A DNA stretch of 58,029 nucleotides from an uncultured Lachnospiraceae bacterium (GTDB lineage Bacteria; Bacillota; Clostridia; Lachnospirales; Lachnospiraceae), in the NCBI GenBank assembly GCA_947172645.1, contig CAMWBY010000021.1:1-58029 (forward strand). Direction: 5' to 3'. This document shows positions 32,499 to 42,538 of this stretch, in pieces. The translations under genes were made by a program, and so were the position numbers. Every line of letters begins with the position of its first letter. The stretch's first letter is position 1. Below the pieces are notes generated by a model. It saw only the letters and a list, made by a program, of their open reading frames with translations, did not search any database and was not told the DNA's origin.

Positions 32499-33918
32499 TA
32501 CTCTTTTCGTAATCCTTCAGGGAATCGATTGCCTTGGGGGCAAGGGGAATCAACACAATCATATTGAAGATGGTCATCAGGCCCACGCCGAAGTCTCCCA
32601 GGTCCCACACGAAGGTGTACGCCGCAAGGCCGCCTATGAAAAGCATCACGAGGGCAAGGACCTTGTACAGTGTCTGGGAGAGCCAGTTGTCCCCGAACAG
32701 GTACGCCACATTGGAGCGGGCGTAGAACAGGATGCCGATAAAAGTTGAGAAACTGAACAGCCAGAGGATGGCGGCGATAAATATGACGCCGAAATATCCC
32801 AAGTGGTGCTGCATGGCAGCCTGCAGTAAATCCATGCCCACAAGGCCGTCGGTTAAACTTGCGGGAGCCAAGAGCATAATCATGGCGGAGCAGCTGCAGA
32901 TGACGATGGTGTCTATAAATACGCCGAGGGCCTGCAGAAGCCCTTCCTTGGCAGGATGGCTGATATCGGCTGCCGCCGCGGCACAAGGTGCGGAGCCGGA
33001 GCCTGCCTCATTGGAGAACAGACCGCGTTTCGCCCCGTTCATGATAACGGCCCCGAAGCCGCCTGCCACTGCCTGGCGCAGGCCGAAGGCCTCTGCAAAG
33101 ATTTGTTGGAAGACAGCCGGAAGCTGTCCGGCGTTCTTAAAAATAATAAACAGCGTGATAAGGAAATAACATGCCGCCATGATGGGAACGAGAATGTCAA
33201 GTACCTTCACGGTGGCATTTTTGCGCAATACAATGACCGCAGAGATTGCCACAAGGATTACCGTGGTAAATAGCGGAGGAATGTGGAACGCGTTCTCAAA
33301 TGCCGAGGACACGGAATTGCCGATTACCTGGCTGATGCCGCACCAACAGATTAACCCCGAGAGGGCGAAGAGAACGGCGATGACAGAGCGTTTTCGTAAA
33401 CTGTCTTTTTTGATAAAGAACTGATGGATATAGTAGGCGGGGCCGCCGCGGTAGCCGCCGTAAAGCGGGTCCTCCTCCTTATAAATCTGTGCCAGCGTGC
33501 CTTCGACAAAGGCTGTGGAGGAGCCAAGGAGAGCGATGACCCACATCCAGAAGACAGCGCCTGCGCCGCCTGCGGAGATGGCGGCCACCACGCCTACCAG
33601 GTTGCCCATTCCTACACGGGTGGCTGTGGATACAATCAGCGCCTGTAAGCCGGAGATAGAGTCCTTGCGGGAAACATTCCGCTTTTCCGCCGTGACCCGT
33701 ATCATTTCAGGGAACAGCCGGAAAGGAAGGAATTTGGTGCGGACAGTAAAATAGATACCGGTAGGAATCAGAATCAGTACGAGCAGGGAAAGGCCCAGGG
33801 AGCTTCCGCCGGGAAGCGGAACGGTGACCAGGTCGCCCCAGAGTATGTTGTACACGAAATAGAAAATATTTACAGCCGATTCGCTTATTTTTGTCCAGAT
33901 GTCCATTTGAATAACCAT
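32482..33918 (-). CDS. AGCS-family alanine/glycine:cation symporter (first copy)
   Basis: A 478-residue, ~11-helix sodium/amino acid symporter. Family signatures are present: GMGNLVGVVAAISAGGAGAVFWMW, a GGPAYYI stretch and GLFSNEAGSGSAPCAAAAA. A ribosome site AGAGAAAGG precedes the ATG at 33918. It probably imports alanine or glycine with Na+. Unlike the second copy (40712-42019) it has a longer N-terminus and a GSAPCAAA rather than GTSAIAAA turn, so substrate preference may differ. Confidence 0.93.
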   Translation of the reverse strand: MVIQMDIWTKISESAVNIFYFVYNILWGDLVTVPLPGGSSLGLSLLVLILIPTGIYFTVRTKFLPFRLFPEMIRVTAEKRNVSRKDSISGLQALIVSTATRVGMGNLVGVVAAISAGGAGAVFWMWVIALLGSSTAFVEGTLAQIYKEEDPLYGGYRGGPAYYIHQFFIKKDSLRKRSVIAVLFALSGLICWCGISQVIGNSVSSAFENAFHIPPLFTTVILVAISAVIVLRKNATVKVLDILVPIMAACYFLITLFIIFKNAGQLPAVFQQIFAEAFGLRQAVAGGFGAVIMNGAKRGLFSNEAGSGSAPCAAAAADISHPAKEGLLQALGVFIDTIVICSCSAMIMLLAPASLTDGLVGMDLLQAAMQHHLGYFGVIFIAAILWLFSFSTFIGILFYARSNVAYLFGDNWLSQTLYKVLALVMLFIGGLAAYTFVWDLGDFGVGLMTIFNMIVLIPLAPKAIDSLKDYEKSIKSRG

Positions 33919-34013
33919 GCCTTTCTCTTAGCCTGTAAGTCAATCATATTGCTTTAGTATATAATGAAAAAGGATATCTGTAAAGAATATACGGAAGGCT
34001 TGCGAGGAACACT

Positions 34014-34475
34014 CTATCTAAGAAGGTTTTCCGTTATCACGCCGCAGCCAATCTTGACGCCGGAGTTTCCTGACGGCTGTGTGGAGAAGTCGTCTGGCGC
34101 GCTGTGGATGACAAGACAGCGGCCCAGGATATCTTTCAACTGAAAACGGTTGGTATAGAATACGCTGTAGGCATATCCCTCATTGCCAAGAAGAGGGAGC
34201 AGGTCTCCGGCATGTTTCGGATGAGGCAGCTTGCCTGGATTGTAGTGGTCGCCGGTCTGGTTAAAGGGAAGCGTACAGTTGCCTGTTTCATGGATGTGCA
34301 TTCCGTAGAACTGACTGTAGGGCGGTATGTCTTCATAGGGCAGGCCGTATACTTCTGTCTCAATCAGCACGCCGCCAAAAGGGACGGGATAGAAATAAGC
34401 CATGCCGTGCAGATAGGGATTGTCTGCGTTTCCTATGATTTTCGCATAAGCGTCCGGGTAAGATGAATGTTTCAT
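34014..34475 (-). CDS. Cu/Zn superoxide dismutase-family protein, cytosolic
   Basis: A 153-residue SOD_Cu fold protein. The metal-binding residues appear complete: HIH (FYGMHIHETGNC), then HYNP, HPKHAGD (zinc-site His and Asp) and the late HSAPDDFSTQPSGNSG. The Cys in GNC and the one in IGCGV could form the family disulfide. It has no signal peptide, unusual because most bacterial Cu/Zn SODs are exported. Whether it is an active dismutase or a metal-binding relative cannot be told. GAGGCGACT precedes the start. Confidence 0.9.
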   Translation of the reverse strand: MKHSSYPDAYAKIIGNADNPYLHGMAYFYPVPFGGVLIETEVYGLPYEDIPPYSQFYGMHIHETGNCTLPFNQTGDHYNPGKLPHPKHAGDLLPLLGNEGYAYSVFYTNRFQLKDILGRCLVIHSAPDDFSTQPSGNSGVKIGCGVITENLLR

Positions 34476-34815
34476 AGTCGCCTCTTTTCCGCGCGATAAT
34501 ATTCTATTTCTTTATAGAAAATTTTTGCGCTGTGTCTGTTTGGGATTGCTATATGATATGTAAGCGGTTCTCATCTGACTCTCTTGGGATGCCGGTACAC
34601 TCGTATTTAGGAGTCTGCGCAATGATGGCCAGGCTTCCTAAGCGCAGAGGTAAAATTGGGACGTCGGGACGTATTCCTTTTGGGCGGAGGCTGCATAGGA
34701 TAAAATATCTGCTATAGAATGGCGTAAGCAGTTGAGGGCGGATGCGAATTTGAGAACTGCGTCGCTTTGGAATGGGGAATCCAATAGGAATAAAGGAAAG
34801 GCTGGGGTAAGAAAT
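34476..34815. other. 340-bp intergenic stretch
   Basis: Lies between the divergently placed SOD and ZIP genes. The only frame of size (34532-34717) has no ribosome site or recognisable content. No strong promoter, terminator or riboswitch fold was recognised; it must hold both genes' promoters. Confidence 0.5.
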
Positions 34816-35592
34816 ATGCAGTTGATGCTTGGATTATTGATACCTTTTGCGGGGACGACGCTTGGCTCCGCGATGGTTTTCTGTATGAGGAAGGTGATGG
34901 GGCAGAAGGTGGAAAAGATGCTTCTGGGATTTGCGTCAGGCGTGATGATTGCCGCTTCGGTGTGGTCGCTTCTGATTCCCGCCATTGATATGGCGTCCGA
35001 ACAGGGGACGGTTGCATGGATTCCCGCTTCGGTTGGACTCCTTGGAGGAATGGCGTTTTTGCTTGTCTTAGACAGCCTGATTCCGCACCTGCACCTGGAG
35101 AGCAGCCGGCCGGAAGGCATTGAAGCCAATTTAAAAAAAACAACGATGCTTGTCCTTGCCGTGACGCTGCATAATATCCCGGAGGGCATGTCCGTGGGCG
35201 TGACCTTCGCGGGGGCGTTGCTTGGGAATGCGGGCATTACCATGGCGGGCGCATTCGTGTTGGCAATAGGGATTGCCATCCAGAATTTCCCGGAAGGAGC
35301 CATTATCTCCATGCCCCTTAGAGGGGAGGGCATGTCCAGGCTGCGGGCGTTTGTGTACGGTTCTTTGTCGGGCATTGTGGAACCCGTTGCGGCGGCGTTC
35401 ACCATACTTCTTGCCAGGCATATTGTGCCGGCGCTTCCCTATTTGCTTGCTTTCGCGGCAGGAGCCATGATATATGTAGTGGTAGAGGAGCTGATACCGG
35501 AATCACAGTCAGGCGAGCACAGCAATATCGGGACAATAGGCGTTGCGGCCGGGTTCGTGGTGATGATGATACTGGATGTGGCCCTCGGGTGA
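34816..35592 (+). CDS. ZIP-family metal transporter
   Basis: A 258-residue, eight-helix membrane protein. LAVTLHNIPEGMSVGV and AIGIAIQNFPEGAIIS are the paired metal-binding helices IV and V of ZIP proteins, with His, Asn and Glu ligands; IVEPVAAAF and AGAMIYVVVEELIPE follow as usual. It likely imports zinc or a related divalent metal. I start it at ATG 34816 (MQLMLGLLIPF); the ribosome site there (GGGGTAAG) is only moderate. Confidence 0.92.
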   Translation: MQLMLGLLIPFAGTTLGSAMVFCMRKVMGQKVEKMLLGFASGVMIAASVWSLLIPAIDMASEQGTVAWIPASVGLLGGMAFLLVLDSLIPHLHLESSRPEGIEANLKKTTMLVLAVTLHNIPEGMSVGVTFAGALLGNAGITMAGAFVLAIGIAIQNFPEGAIISMPLRGEGMSRLRAFVYGSLSGIVEPVAAAFTILLARHIVPALPYLLAFAAGAMIYVVVEELIPESQSGEHSNIGTIGVAAGFVVMMILDVALG

Positions 35593-35807
35593 GCGGCATT
35601 CGCCGAATGGATGTGCGAGCATGCCCGCTTGGCTCATAACCAATCAGAAAGCGCGCAGTGATTTGACAAAATTAACATGTTTTGGACCATAATTGACAAC
35701 AATCACCGGGAATATATGTGGTAAGATATATAAAATATATGCGAAGTGGAATGAAGCCTGCATTGCGGGCGGCATTTCAATGAAAAAGAACAGGTGGGAA
35801 GAGGCTT

Positions 35808-36506
35808 ATGAGGATAGCAGTCTGTGACGATTGTTACGAGGACGTATTGTACTTGAGAACCTTTCTAAACGGGCATGAGGCGGCTGTTTATGCCGATGCG
35901 GGCTGTCTTCTTACGGATTTTGAAGACTACCACATACGGTATGATTTGTATTTACTTGATATATACATGGACGGTTCCATGGACGGCATTGAGTTGGCAA
36001 GAAGAATCCGCGTACAGGATGAAGGGGCGGTGATTTGTTTCATATCTTCCAGCAACGAATTCTACAGGGAAGCATATGACCTCTATGCGGTGCAGTATCT
36101 TTTGAAACCGATACAGGAAAAAGAATTTAGGAAGCTTCTTGACAGGGTGTCCGCCGGGCTTGTCAGGAATAAGGAACAGAGCCTGAGTTTTAAATGGCGG
36201 GGGCAGACCGGGACGATCCCCTATGGTAGGATTCTATTTGTCAGCAGCAGGGAACATACGCTTTCGATTTGGTGTAAGGACGGGATTGTACAGGAGTGTA
36301 AAGGCAAATTGAATGAGATGGCGGCGAAGCTATGCGGGGATGTATTCCTCAGGTGCCACCAGAGTTTTGTGGTCAATATGTACCAGGTGGACAATTTAAG
36401 CGGAAATGAGCTTATGATTTCGGGGCACCGTATCCCGATTTCCAGGCGCTATTACGCAGAAGTTAAGAGACGGTATCAGGAAATACTGTTTGAGGGGGTG
36501 AATTGA
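35808..36506 (+). CDS. LytTR-type response regulator
   Basis: A 232-residue two-component regulator. Receiver domain at residues 1-120 with acidic pair CDD (6-8), phospho-acceptor Asp51 (LLDIYMDG) and Lys in YLLKPI; LytTR DNA-binding domain at ~130-230 (ILFVSSREHTLSIW, FLRCHQSFVVNMYQVDNL). It is of the AgrA/VirR kind that controls peptide, bacteriocin or cell-wall genes. GGGAAGAGG precedes ATG 35808. Its TGA overlaps the kinase start by one base. Confidence 0.94.
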   Translation: MRIAVCDDCYEDVLYLRTFLNGHEAAVYADAGCLLTDFEDYHIRYDLYLLDIYMDGSMDGIELARRIRVQDEGAVICFISSSNEFYREAYDLYAVQYLLKPIQEKEFRKLLDRVSAGLVRNKEQSLSFKWRGQTGTIPYGRILFVSSREHTLSIWCKDGIVQECKGKLNEMAAKLCGDVFLRCHQSFVVNMYQVDNLSGNELMISGHRIPISRRYYAEVKRRYQEILFEGVN

Positions 36507-37798
36507 TGAAGACGGCGATATTGCAGGATTTATCTATTTATTGGGCGATGATTCATGTTTATTTTTTGTTTGTGATGCTTTTCCGTTCTAAATATACGGC
36601 AAGGAGAACCATACTGCTTGCGGCGGCTGGCATGGGCATACTGATGGTTCTTAATGGCATAGGGCTTGCCATATTTGGGTTTGAGGCGATTGGAAAGATT
36701 TTTTTGTTCACCTGCTCGGTTCCCAGTTTTATCTTTTTTTATCTGCTTTCCGTGGACAAGAGGTTCCGGTTCCTTCTTACGTTCTGTCTGGCGGACACTT
36801 GCAGTATATGGATTATGGCGGTCACGAACTTGCTTGACCATTACCTGGGAGGCGGACAGTATGTGCTGATGTTTATAAGCAGGCTGATTGCATTTCCGCT
36901 CATTGAGTATTGTGTGTACCGTTTCTTAAGAAAGCCTTATTTGGAACTGCAAGATACGGTGGAAAAGGGATGGGGCGTTTTTGCGGGCATGACGATGTTA
37001 TATTATGTGCTGCTTGTGGTGGTGGTCAATTATCCCACCAATATTGTCAGCCGTCCGGAGGACGTATTTGTCTGTGTCCTTGTGCTTGTTTTGATGGTGT
37101 TCAACTATGGAACGATTTTTACGGCACTTTACAGACAGCTTTTACTCTACCGTAAACAGCAGAGCGAACGTGTCCTGCAGGAGCAGAAGAATTCCCTGGA
37201 GGCGCAGCTTGAGAACCAACAACGCATCCGGAGGATAAAACATGATATGAAAGGCTATACGGCCACTCTCTCAGGGCTTTTGGCGGCCGGCAGGACGGAT
37301 GAGGCGGCGGAATACTTGAAAAGTGTAGAAGCCATGATGGATACTTATATCGGGCAGTTTTGTGCGAATCCATACATAAACGCCGTGTGCAGCTACTACT
37401 CTCAGAAGTTCCAGGAATTGGGCGTCAAGATGAGTTATGATATCCGGGTTGGGGAGGAGAAATTGCCCTATATGGAATTGTGCCAGATATTATCCAACGG
37501 TTTAGAGAATGCCTGTGACGCCCTGCGGGAGCTTAGTAAGGAGGACAGGGAAGCTTCCTTACAGATGAAATACAATAAGGATTACCTGTTGATGAGGATA
37601 AAAAACCGCTGCAGAGAGGATTTGCATGTGGAGAAAGGGACGATTCCAGGTTCCGAAAAGGGAGGTATTGACCATGGTTTCGGACTTACCACCGTGAAGG
37701 AGGCGTCATATCGGCTGGGCGGGGATATGCTGTGCTATACAGACCAGGGGCAATTTGTTTTAGACGTTATGGTGCGGGTGAGAAATTACATAAACTGA
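36506..37798 (+). CDS. GHKL-type sensor histidine kinase (AgrC-like)
   Basis: A 430-residue membrane kinase. Residues ~1-215 hold about six transmembrane helices; a helical linker (RVLQEQKNSLEAQLENQQRIRR) leads to phospho-acceptor His246 (IKHDMKGY). The GHKL ATPase follows, with N-box LSNGLENACDAL and G-box GFGLTTVKEA. ATG 36506 overlaps the regulator's stop, so the pair is coupled. The architecture is that of peptide-sensing AgrC kinases, yet no autoinducer peptide or AgrB gene was seen nearby; the MATE gene next door is a possible target. Confidence 0.92.
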   Translation: MKTAILQDLSIYWAMIHVYFLFVMLFRSKYTARRTILLAAAGMGILMVLNGIGLAIFGFEAIGKIFLFTCSVPSFIFFYLLSVDKRFRFLLTFCLADTCSIWIMAVTNLLDHYLGGGQYVLMFISRLIAFPLIEYCVYRFLRKPYLELQDTVEKGWGVFAGMTMLYYVLLVVVVNYPTNIVSRPEDVFVCVLVLVLMVFNYGTIFTALYRQLLLYRKQQSERVLQEQKNSLEAQLENQQRIRRIKHDMKGYTATLSGLLAAGRTDEAAEYLKSVEAMMDTYIGQFCANPYINAVCSYYSQKFQELGVKMSYDIRVGEEKLPYMELCQILSNGLENACDALRELSKEDREASLQMKYNKDYLLMRIKNRCREDLHVEKGTIPGSEKGGIDHGFGLTTVKEASYRLGGDMLCYTDQGQFVLDVMVRVRNYIN

Positions 37799-37958
37799 TG
37801 TGGCCTGCCTAGCGATAATACAGAATTATCACAAAACATATGTATTTATAATTAGGAAAAGTATTTCATTATACGGAAAGAGGTGGTAGAATACGAACGG
37901 AAAATAAAATATGTAAAGAAGTGCCATTGCAGGAAATTGTTCTGGCATGGAGGAAAAG

Positions 37959-39308
37959 ATGAATGAGAAAAATGATTTGACACAGGGGAGCGTGGGAAAA
38001 AACCTGCTCCTCTTTGCGCTGCCTTATCTGCTGGCCTGTTTTATGCAGACGTTCTATGGGATGGCCGATTTGTTTGTGGTAGGCATGTATAACGGTTCGC
38101 AGACCACCACAGCGGTATCAATCGGCAGTCAGGTTATGCATATGCTGACAGTCATCATTGTGGGATTTGCCATGGGGACTACGGTGCGGATTGGCAGGGG
38201 CGTGGGCGCCAGGGATGAGGAGGCGGTGTCCAGGACGGTAGGGGCGTCCATCGTATTTTTTGCCGGGTTCGCTGTTGTCATGACGGTACTGCTTCTTCTG
38301 TGCACCGGGGGGATTGCCAGAGTTATGTTAACCCCTGCCGAGGCGCTGGACGAGACGAAGATATATCTTGCAATTTGTTTTGCAGGGATTCCTTTTATCA
38401 CCGCTTACAATATCATCAGCAGTATTTTCCGGGGTGTGGGGGATTCCAGGCGGCCGATGGTTTTTGTGGGCGTGGCGTGCGTGGTCAATATCGCGTTGGA
38501 TTTTGTATTTATTGGCGGCTGCGGCATGGGCGCGGCGGGCGCGGCGCTTGGGACGGTCTGCGGACAGGCGGTGAGCGTGGCGGTTTCCCTGGTGATGATG
38601 CGCAGACATGACCTGGGTATCCGTGTCAGGAGACAGGATATCCGTGCCGGGAAGGAAGTGACTGCCCAGATACTGAAAGTGGGCGCTCCCATCGCCATGC
38701 AGGATGGGTTGATTCAGGTGGCTTTTATCGTGATTACCGTTATCGCCAACAGCAGAGGATTGGTAGTGTCGGCGGCGGTGGGGATTGTGGAGAAACTGAT
38801 TGGTTTCATGTTCCTTGTTCCTTCTGCGTTTCTGTCTGCAATCTCTGCCATCACGGCACAGAATATGGGGGCGCACAAGGAGGAACGGGCGAGACGCTCC
38901 CTCTATTATGGACTGGCCATTACGGTTGGATGGGGATGCCTTTGCGCGTTGTACAACCAGTTCCTGCCGCATACGTTGGTGGGGGCTTTTACGCGGGATG
39001 CGGCCGTGCTCGCGGCAGGATGCGAATATTTGCGCTCCTATGCGTTTGACTGTGTTTTTGCCGCGGTGCATTTTTGTTTCAGCGGATATTTTTGCGGCGA
39101 CCAGAAATCGATGGTTTCGTTTATACATAATATAACGGCAATCCTGCTTGTCCGTATTCCGGGGGCCTGGTTTGCCAGCGTATATTTCCCGGATAGTCTC
39201 TATCCTATGGGATGGGCGGCGCCGTTGGGGTCGTTGCTGTCGGCGCTTATCTGCATCGGATTTTATCTGTATTATGAAAGACGCAGGCATTTACGGCAGC
39301 AGACGTAA
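37959..39308 (+). CDS. MATE-family efflux transporter
   Basis: A 449-residue, 12-helix drug/cation antiporter: NDLTQGSVGKNLLLFALPYLLACFMQTFYGMADLFVVG is the standard clostridial MATE start, and the second half repeats the fold (GAPIAMQDGLIQVAFIVIT). ATG 37959 fits both family N-termini and the GGAGG 5 nt upstream; ATG 37947 is an alternative. It follows the two-component genes in the same direction by 160 bp and may be under their control. Confidence 0.92.
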   Translation: MNEKNDLTQGSVGKNLLLFALPYLLACFMQTFYGMADLFVVGMYNGSQTTTAVSIGSQVMHMLTVIIVGFAMGTTVRIGRGVGARDEEAVSRTVGASIVFFAGFAVVMTVLLLLCTGGIARVMLTPAEALDETKIYLAICFAGIPFITAYNIISSIFRGVGDSRRPMVFVGVACVVNIALDFVFIGGCGMGAAGAALGTVCGQAVSVAVSLVMMRRHDLGIRVRRQDIRAGKEVTAQILKVGAPIAMQDGLIQVAFIVITVIANSRGLVVSAAVGIVEKLIGFMFLVPSAFLSAISAITAQNMGAHKEERARRSLYYGLAITVGWGCLCALYNQFLPHTLVGAFTRDAAVLAAGCEYLRSYAFDCVFAAVHFCFSGYFCGDQKSMVSFIHNITAILLVRIPGAWFASVYFPDSLYPMGWAAPLGSLLSALICIGFYLYYERRRHLRQQT

Positions 39309-39352
39309 GCCTGACGGGATAGGATGGAAAAAAAGGGAATGCCCGGACATAA

Positions 39353-39366
39353 GTTTTGTGTAGACT
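39353..39366 (+). repeat. 14-bp repeat GTTTTGTGTAGACT, copy 2
   Basis: Identical to 6064-6077, here between the MATE and chemoreceptor genes. See copy 1. Confidence 0.3.
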
Positions 39367-39426
39367 CGATAGTGCCTGTCATGTATAATAATATAGAACT
39401 ATTTTGTTGTTTGGGAGGATACATGA

Positions 39427-40701
39427 ATGAAGACAATTAAGGGTAAGCTGATGGCAGCGGTTTCGGTTACGGCATTTGTAATTTTGTTTGCCAGTTCTTT
39501 TTTGGGCGTTTCCACGATTGGGAAGGCGTCTGTAGGCAGTGGGTTGGGCAGAAGCCTGCTGACCGGGATAGTGGGCGTTGTTCTGATTGATTTGGTGGTA
39601 GGGTTGGTCTTGCGTAAAGCGCTGTCTCCCCTGGAAGAGTTGAAACAGTTTGCGGCGGGAGATTTCAGCGGGCAGGGTCAGACGGGGAAGACGAAAATAG
39701 CAGAAGGATTTAAGAATGAGATAGAAGAGGTGGCATATGCCACTAAGAGTATTAAAAAGCATGTCCATGATACCATAACCGGAACGAACCAGGAAGCAGC
39801 AAATATAGCGGAGACTGTGTCGGAGGCATACAGCGAGATGGCTGACCTGAACAACAATATTGATGAGATGGACCAGATTATGGAGCAGTTGATTGATAAG
39901 GTCAGGGAAGCGGCAGAAGTGACGCAGGCTATCAGCGAGACGAGCAGTGACATCGGAGCGGCAGTGGGCGATGTGGCCGGTAAGGCTTCCGATTCTGCAT
40001 CGGCATCCAGGGAGATTAATAACCGGGCAGGGGCTTTATATAAGAGCACGGCGGAGTCCAGAAAGCAGGCAAGCCTGGTTTACCGCAGCACAGAGGGCGA
40101 ACTGGAGAAAGCGTTAAAGGAAGTAGAGAAGATTAGCGAGATAAGAACTTTGTCCCAGGAAATTGGCGGCATCGCAAACCAGACGAACCTGATTGCCTTG
40201 AATGCGGCAATCGAGGCAGCGCGGGCAGGCGAGGCGGGCAAGGGCTTTGCAGTAGTTGCAGACGAGGTCAGGAGCCTGGCGGAGAGTTCCCAGAATACAG
40301 TGGAGAAGATTCAGAAGGTGATTGACGAAGTGGTATCTTCCGTCATGGATTTAAAGGACAGTTCGAAGAAGCTCCTTGATTTTATGAATGAGCGCGTGAT
40401 TGGCGATTACCATACGATGGTGGATACGGCCAAACGGTATCAGGAGGACGCAATGTTTTTCGATGGCATTGCGGGCGACTTGGGAGCAGCGTCACAGCAG
40501 ATGGGCGCTTCCGTAGATAAAATGCTTGCGTCCCTAGAGGCCGTGACAAGCCTTAACAGCGTGATTGTGGACGAGGTGCGCAGCGTTGCCGAGGCAATGC
40601 AGCATACCAATGTAGGCTCCGAGGAAATCCTGCGAAAGATGGCAATCCTTGAGCGTAGCAGCCGTGCCCTTAAGGGTATCGCGGACAGTTTCAGAATATA
40701 G
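39427..40701 (+). CDS. Methyl-accepting chemotaxis protein without a ligand-binding domain
   Basis: A 424-residue receptor. Two transmembrane helices near the N-terminus ([39 protein letters not shown]) are joined by only a short loop, so there is no periplasmic-type sensor. A short HAMP-like piece ([19 protein letters not shown]) leads to a signalling coiled coil whose hairpin tip [38 protein letters not shown] is diagnostic. It may sense an internal or membrane signal. GGGAGG lies upstream of ATG 39427. It converges with the second AGCS gene. Confidence 0.93.
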   Translation: MKTIKGKLMAAVSVTAFVILFASSFLGVSTIGKASVGSGLGRSLLTGIVGVVLIDLVVGLVLRKALSPLEELKQFAAGDFSGQGQTGKTKIAEGFKNEIEEVAYATKSIKKHVHDTITGTNQEAANIAETVSEAYSEMADLNNNIDEMDQIMEQLIDKVREAAEVTQAISETSSDIGAAVGDVAGKASDSASASREINNRAGALYKSTAESRKQASLVYRSTEGELEKALKEVEKISEIRTLSQEIGGIANQTNLIALNAAIEAARAGEAGKGFAVVADEVRSLAESSQNTVEKIQKVIDEVVSSVMDLKDSSKKLLDFMNERVIGDYHTMVDTAKRYQEDAMFFDGIAGDLGAASQQMGASVDKMLASLEAVTSLNSVIVDEVRSVAEAMQHTNVGSEEILRKMAILERSSRALKGIADSFRI

Positions 40702-40711
40702 GTTGTGCAGG

Positions 40712-42019
40712 TTACGGTTTGACATGTTTTCGCAGGCAGTAGAGCGCAAGTACGTTGGGCAGCACCATGAGGGCGTTAATCAGGTCTGTGCTTTCCCAGA
40801 CAAGGCGCATAGGTATGATGGCGCCTAAGTAAATCATGACAATATAGACGAGTTTATAGAGCGGGATACCTTTTTTACCCATAAGGTATTCCGTTGCTTT
40901 TTCCCCGAAATAGGACCATCCGATAAGCGTGGTGACGGCGAAGGCGGCAAGCGAGACGGTAAGGAACGCATCGCCCACATAAGGCAGGTGGGAGAAAGCG
41001 GCGGCCGTAAGCCCGGTTTCCTCCACGCCCGCTGCGGAGGCAGGGTCGTAGAGCATGTTGGATACAATGACAATCCCTGTGACAAGGCACATCACGACGG
41101 TGTCCCAGAATACGGCGGTCATGGATACATAGGCCTGGACGCGCGGGCTGTCGGTGCGGGATGCGGCGGCAGCGATGGCGGAGGTCCCGATTCCGGCCTC
41201 GTTGGTGAAAAGCCCTCTGGCGATGCCGTAACGCACGGCGTGCTGAATGCATGTGCCTGCAACGCCGCCTGCTACGGAGCCGAAGGAGAAGGCGTCTTTT
41301 AAGATAAGCATACATGCGTCCGGAAGCACCTTTCGGTAGAGGATGAGGAGGAGCATACAGCCTAACATGTACACAAAGCTGATGGCAGGGACTGTCCGTT
41401 CACACAGGTTGGCGATACTGTGCACGCCTCCTAAGATGACGGCCCCGGTGAGGATGGCGAGTACGGCTCCGACCAGATGAGGCGATAGGCGGAAGGATGC
41501 CTGCGCTGCCTGGGTGACGGAGTTTGCCTGCGTGGTACAGCCTACCCCGAAAGCGGCGATTAACGTGCAGATGGCATAAATGCTGCCCAAAATACTATTA
41601 TGTAAACCATTTTTTAAAACATACATTGGCCCGCCCACATAGGTTCCGTCGGCATTCCGGCTGCGGAACAGTACGCTTAGATAGCATTCGCTGTAGGCAG
41701 TGGCCATGCCCAGGATACCGGTAATCCAGCACCAGAAGATTGCGCCTGGCCCGCCTAGCGCCACGGCGGTGGAGACGCCGATGATATTGCCGGTGCCAAG
41801 GGTCGCGGCGAGTGTGGTGGCGAGGGCGGAGAAGGGCGAGAGGTTTGTACCTTCGTTGTCGGCCTTGCCAAGCGACAGTTTCAGGGCGTACAGGAGGTTC
41901 CGCTGTGGAAAATGCAGCTTTATGGTGAAATAGATGTGTGTCCCAAGCAGCAGGGCAAGCAGGGGCAGCCCCCAGACCAGGTCGTTGATTTGTTCCAGAA
42001 TAGCCATATGTGGTTCCAT
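40712..42019 (-). CDS. AGCS-family alanine/glycine:cation symporter (second copy)
   Basis: A 435-residue, ~11-helix sodium/amino acid symporter with LGTGNIIGVSTAVALGGPGAIFWCW, GGPMYVLKNGL and GLFTNEAGIGTSAIAAAA. It is a distinct paralog of the 32482-33918 gene, not a recent duplicate. The start is uncertain: ATG 42019 or ATG 42007, neither with a strong ribosome site. Confidence 0.92.
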   Translation of the reverse strand: MEPHMAILEQINDLVWGLPLLALLLGTHIYFTIKLHFPQRNLLYALKLSLGKADNEGTNLSPFSALATTLAATLGTGNIIGVSTAVALGGPGAIFWCWITGILGMATAYSECYLSVLFRSRNADGTYVGGPMYVLKNGLHNSILGSIYAICTLIAAFGVGCTTQANSVTQAAQASFRLSPHLVGAVLAILTGAVILGGVHSIANLCERTVPAISFVYMLGCMLLLILYRKVLPDACMLILKDAFSFGSVAGGVAGTCIQHAVRYGIARGLFTNEAGIGTSAIAAAASRTDSPRVQAYVSMTAVFWDTVVMCLVTGIVIVSNMLYDPASAAGVEETGLTAAAFSHLPYVGDAFLTVSLAAFAVTTLIGWSYFGEKATEYLMGKKGIPLYKLVYIVMIYLGAIIPMRLVWESTDLINALMVLPNVLALYCLRKHVKP

Positions 42020-42131
42020 TTCTTATCTTGCAGGCTTGTTACCATATTATATAAAATCTGAGCGGTAAAAAGAACCGGAATGTGATAAGATAATAAATGT
42101 AAAATATCTTGAAACAGGAATGGAGATTATT

Positions 42132-42506
42132 ATGGAAGAGAGAGCATACCAGTGGGCGCGCGCCCTGTGCTATTATGCAGGGGAGGATGAGGCGTTCCTT
42201 GAAGGGTTTTGGCAGAGGATGACACAGTCGGAGGGCGTTTACCGGGAATTTACGTATTATCTGGAACACCAGAATTTTCTCTGCGCTTATAAGGTGGCAG
42301 GATATAGTGTGGTGGACATTATGGTCTGGCAGATGGACCATTTCAAAGCGCAGATGGACCGTGGCAAAGATGATATGAAAAGCAATGGAGATAAAATGCT
42401 CCTGATGGCATTCGATACGATGCTCAACATGGAGCGTGAGCCGGCCCGGTATGTGGATTTGATGCAGACTGAGACAGGCACGGATTATGAGGGAAAGTAT
42501 GTCTGA
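42132..42506 (+). CDS. Small helical protein of unknown function
   Basis: A 124-residue soluble, acidic protein (YQWARALCYYAGEDEAFLEGFWQRM, then FTYYLEHQNFLCAYKVAGYSVVDIMVWQMDHF). I do not recognise a domain. ATG 42132 is favoured by ATGGAGATT upstream; ATG 42120 is possible. It lies 32 bp before the NdpA-like gene with the same orientation, and the DUF2974 gene follows, so the three look like one operon. Confidence 0.65.
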   Translation: MEERAYQWARALCYYAGEDEAFLEGFWQRMTQSEGVYREFTYYLEHQNFLCAYKVAGYSVVDIMVWQMDHFKAQMDRGKDDMKSNGDKMLLMAFDTMLNMEREPARYVDLMQTETGTDYEGKYV

Positions 42507-42538
42507 TGACAGAATACCCAGTTCACAAGGAGATTATC

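Noticed and set aside
38328..39290. 320-codon minus-strand ORF antisense to the MATE gene
   Set aside because: Arg/His-rich composition typical of an antisense shadow; the sense frame is a clear MATE protein.
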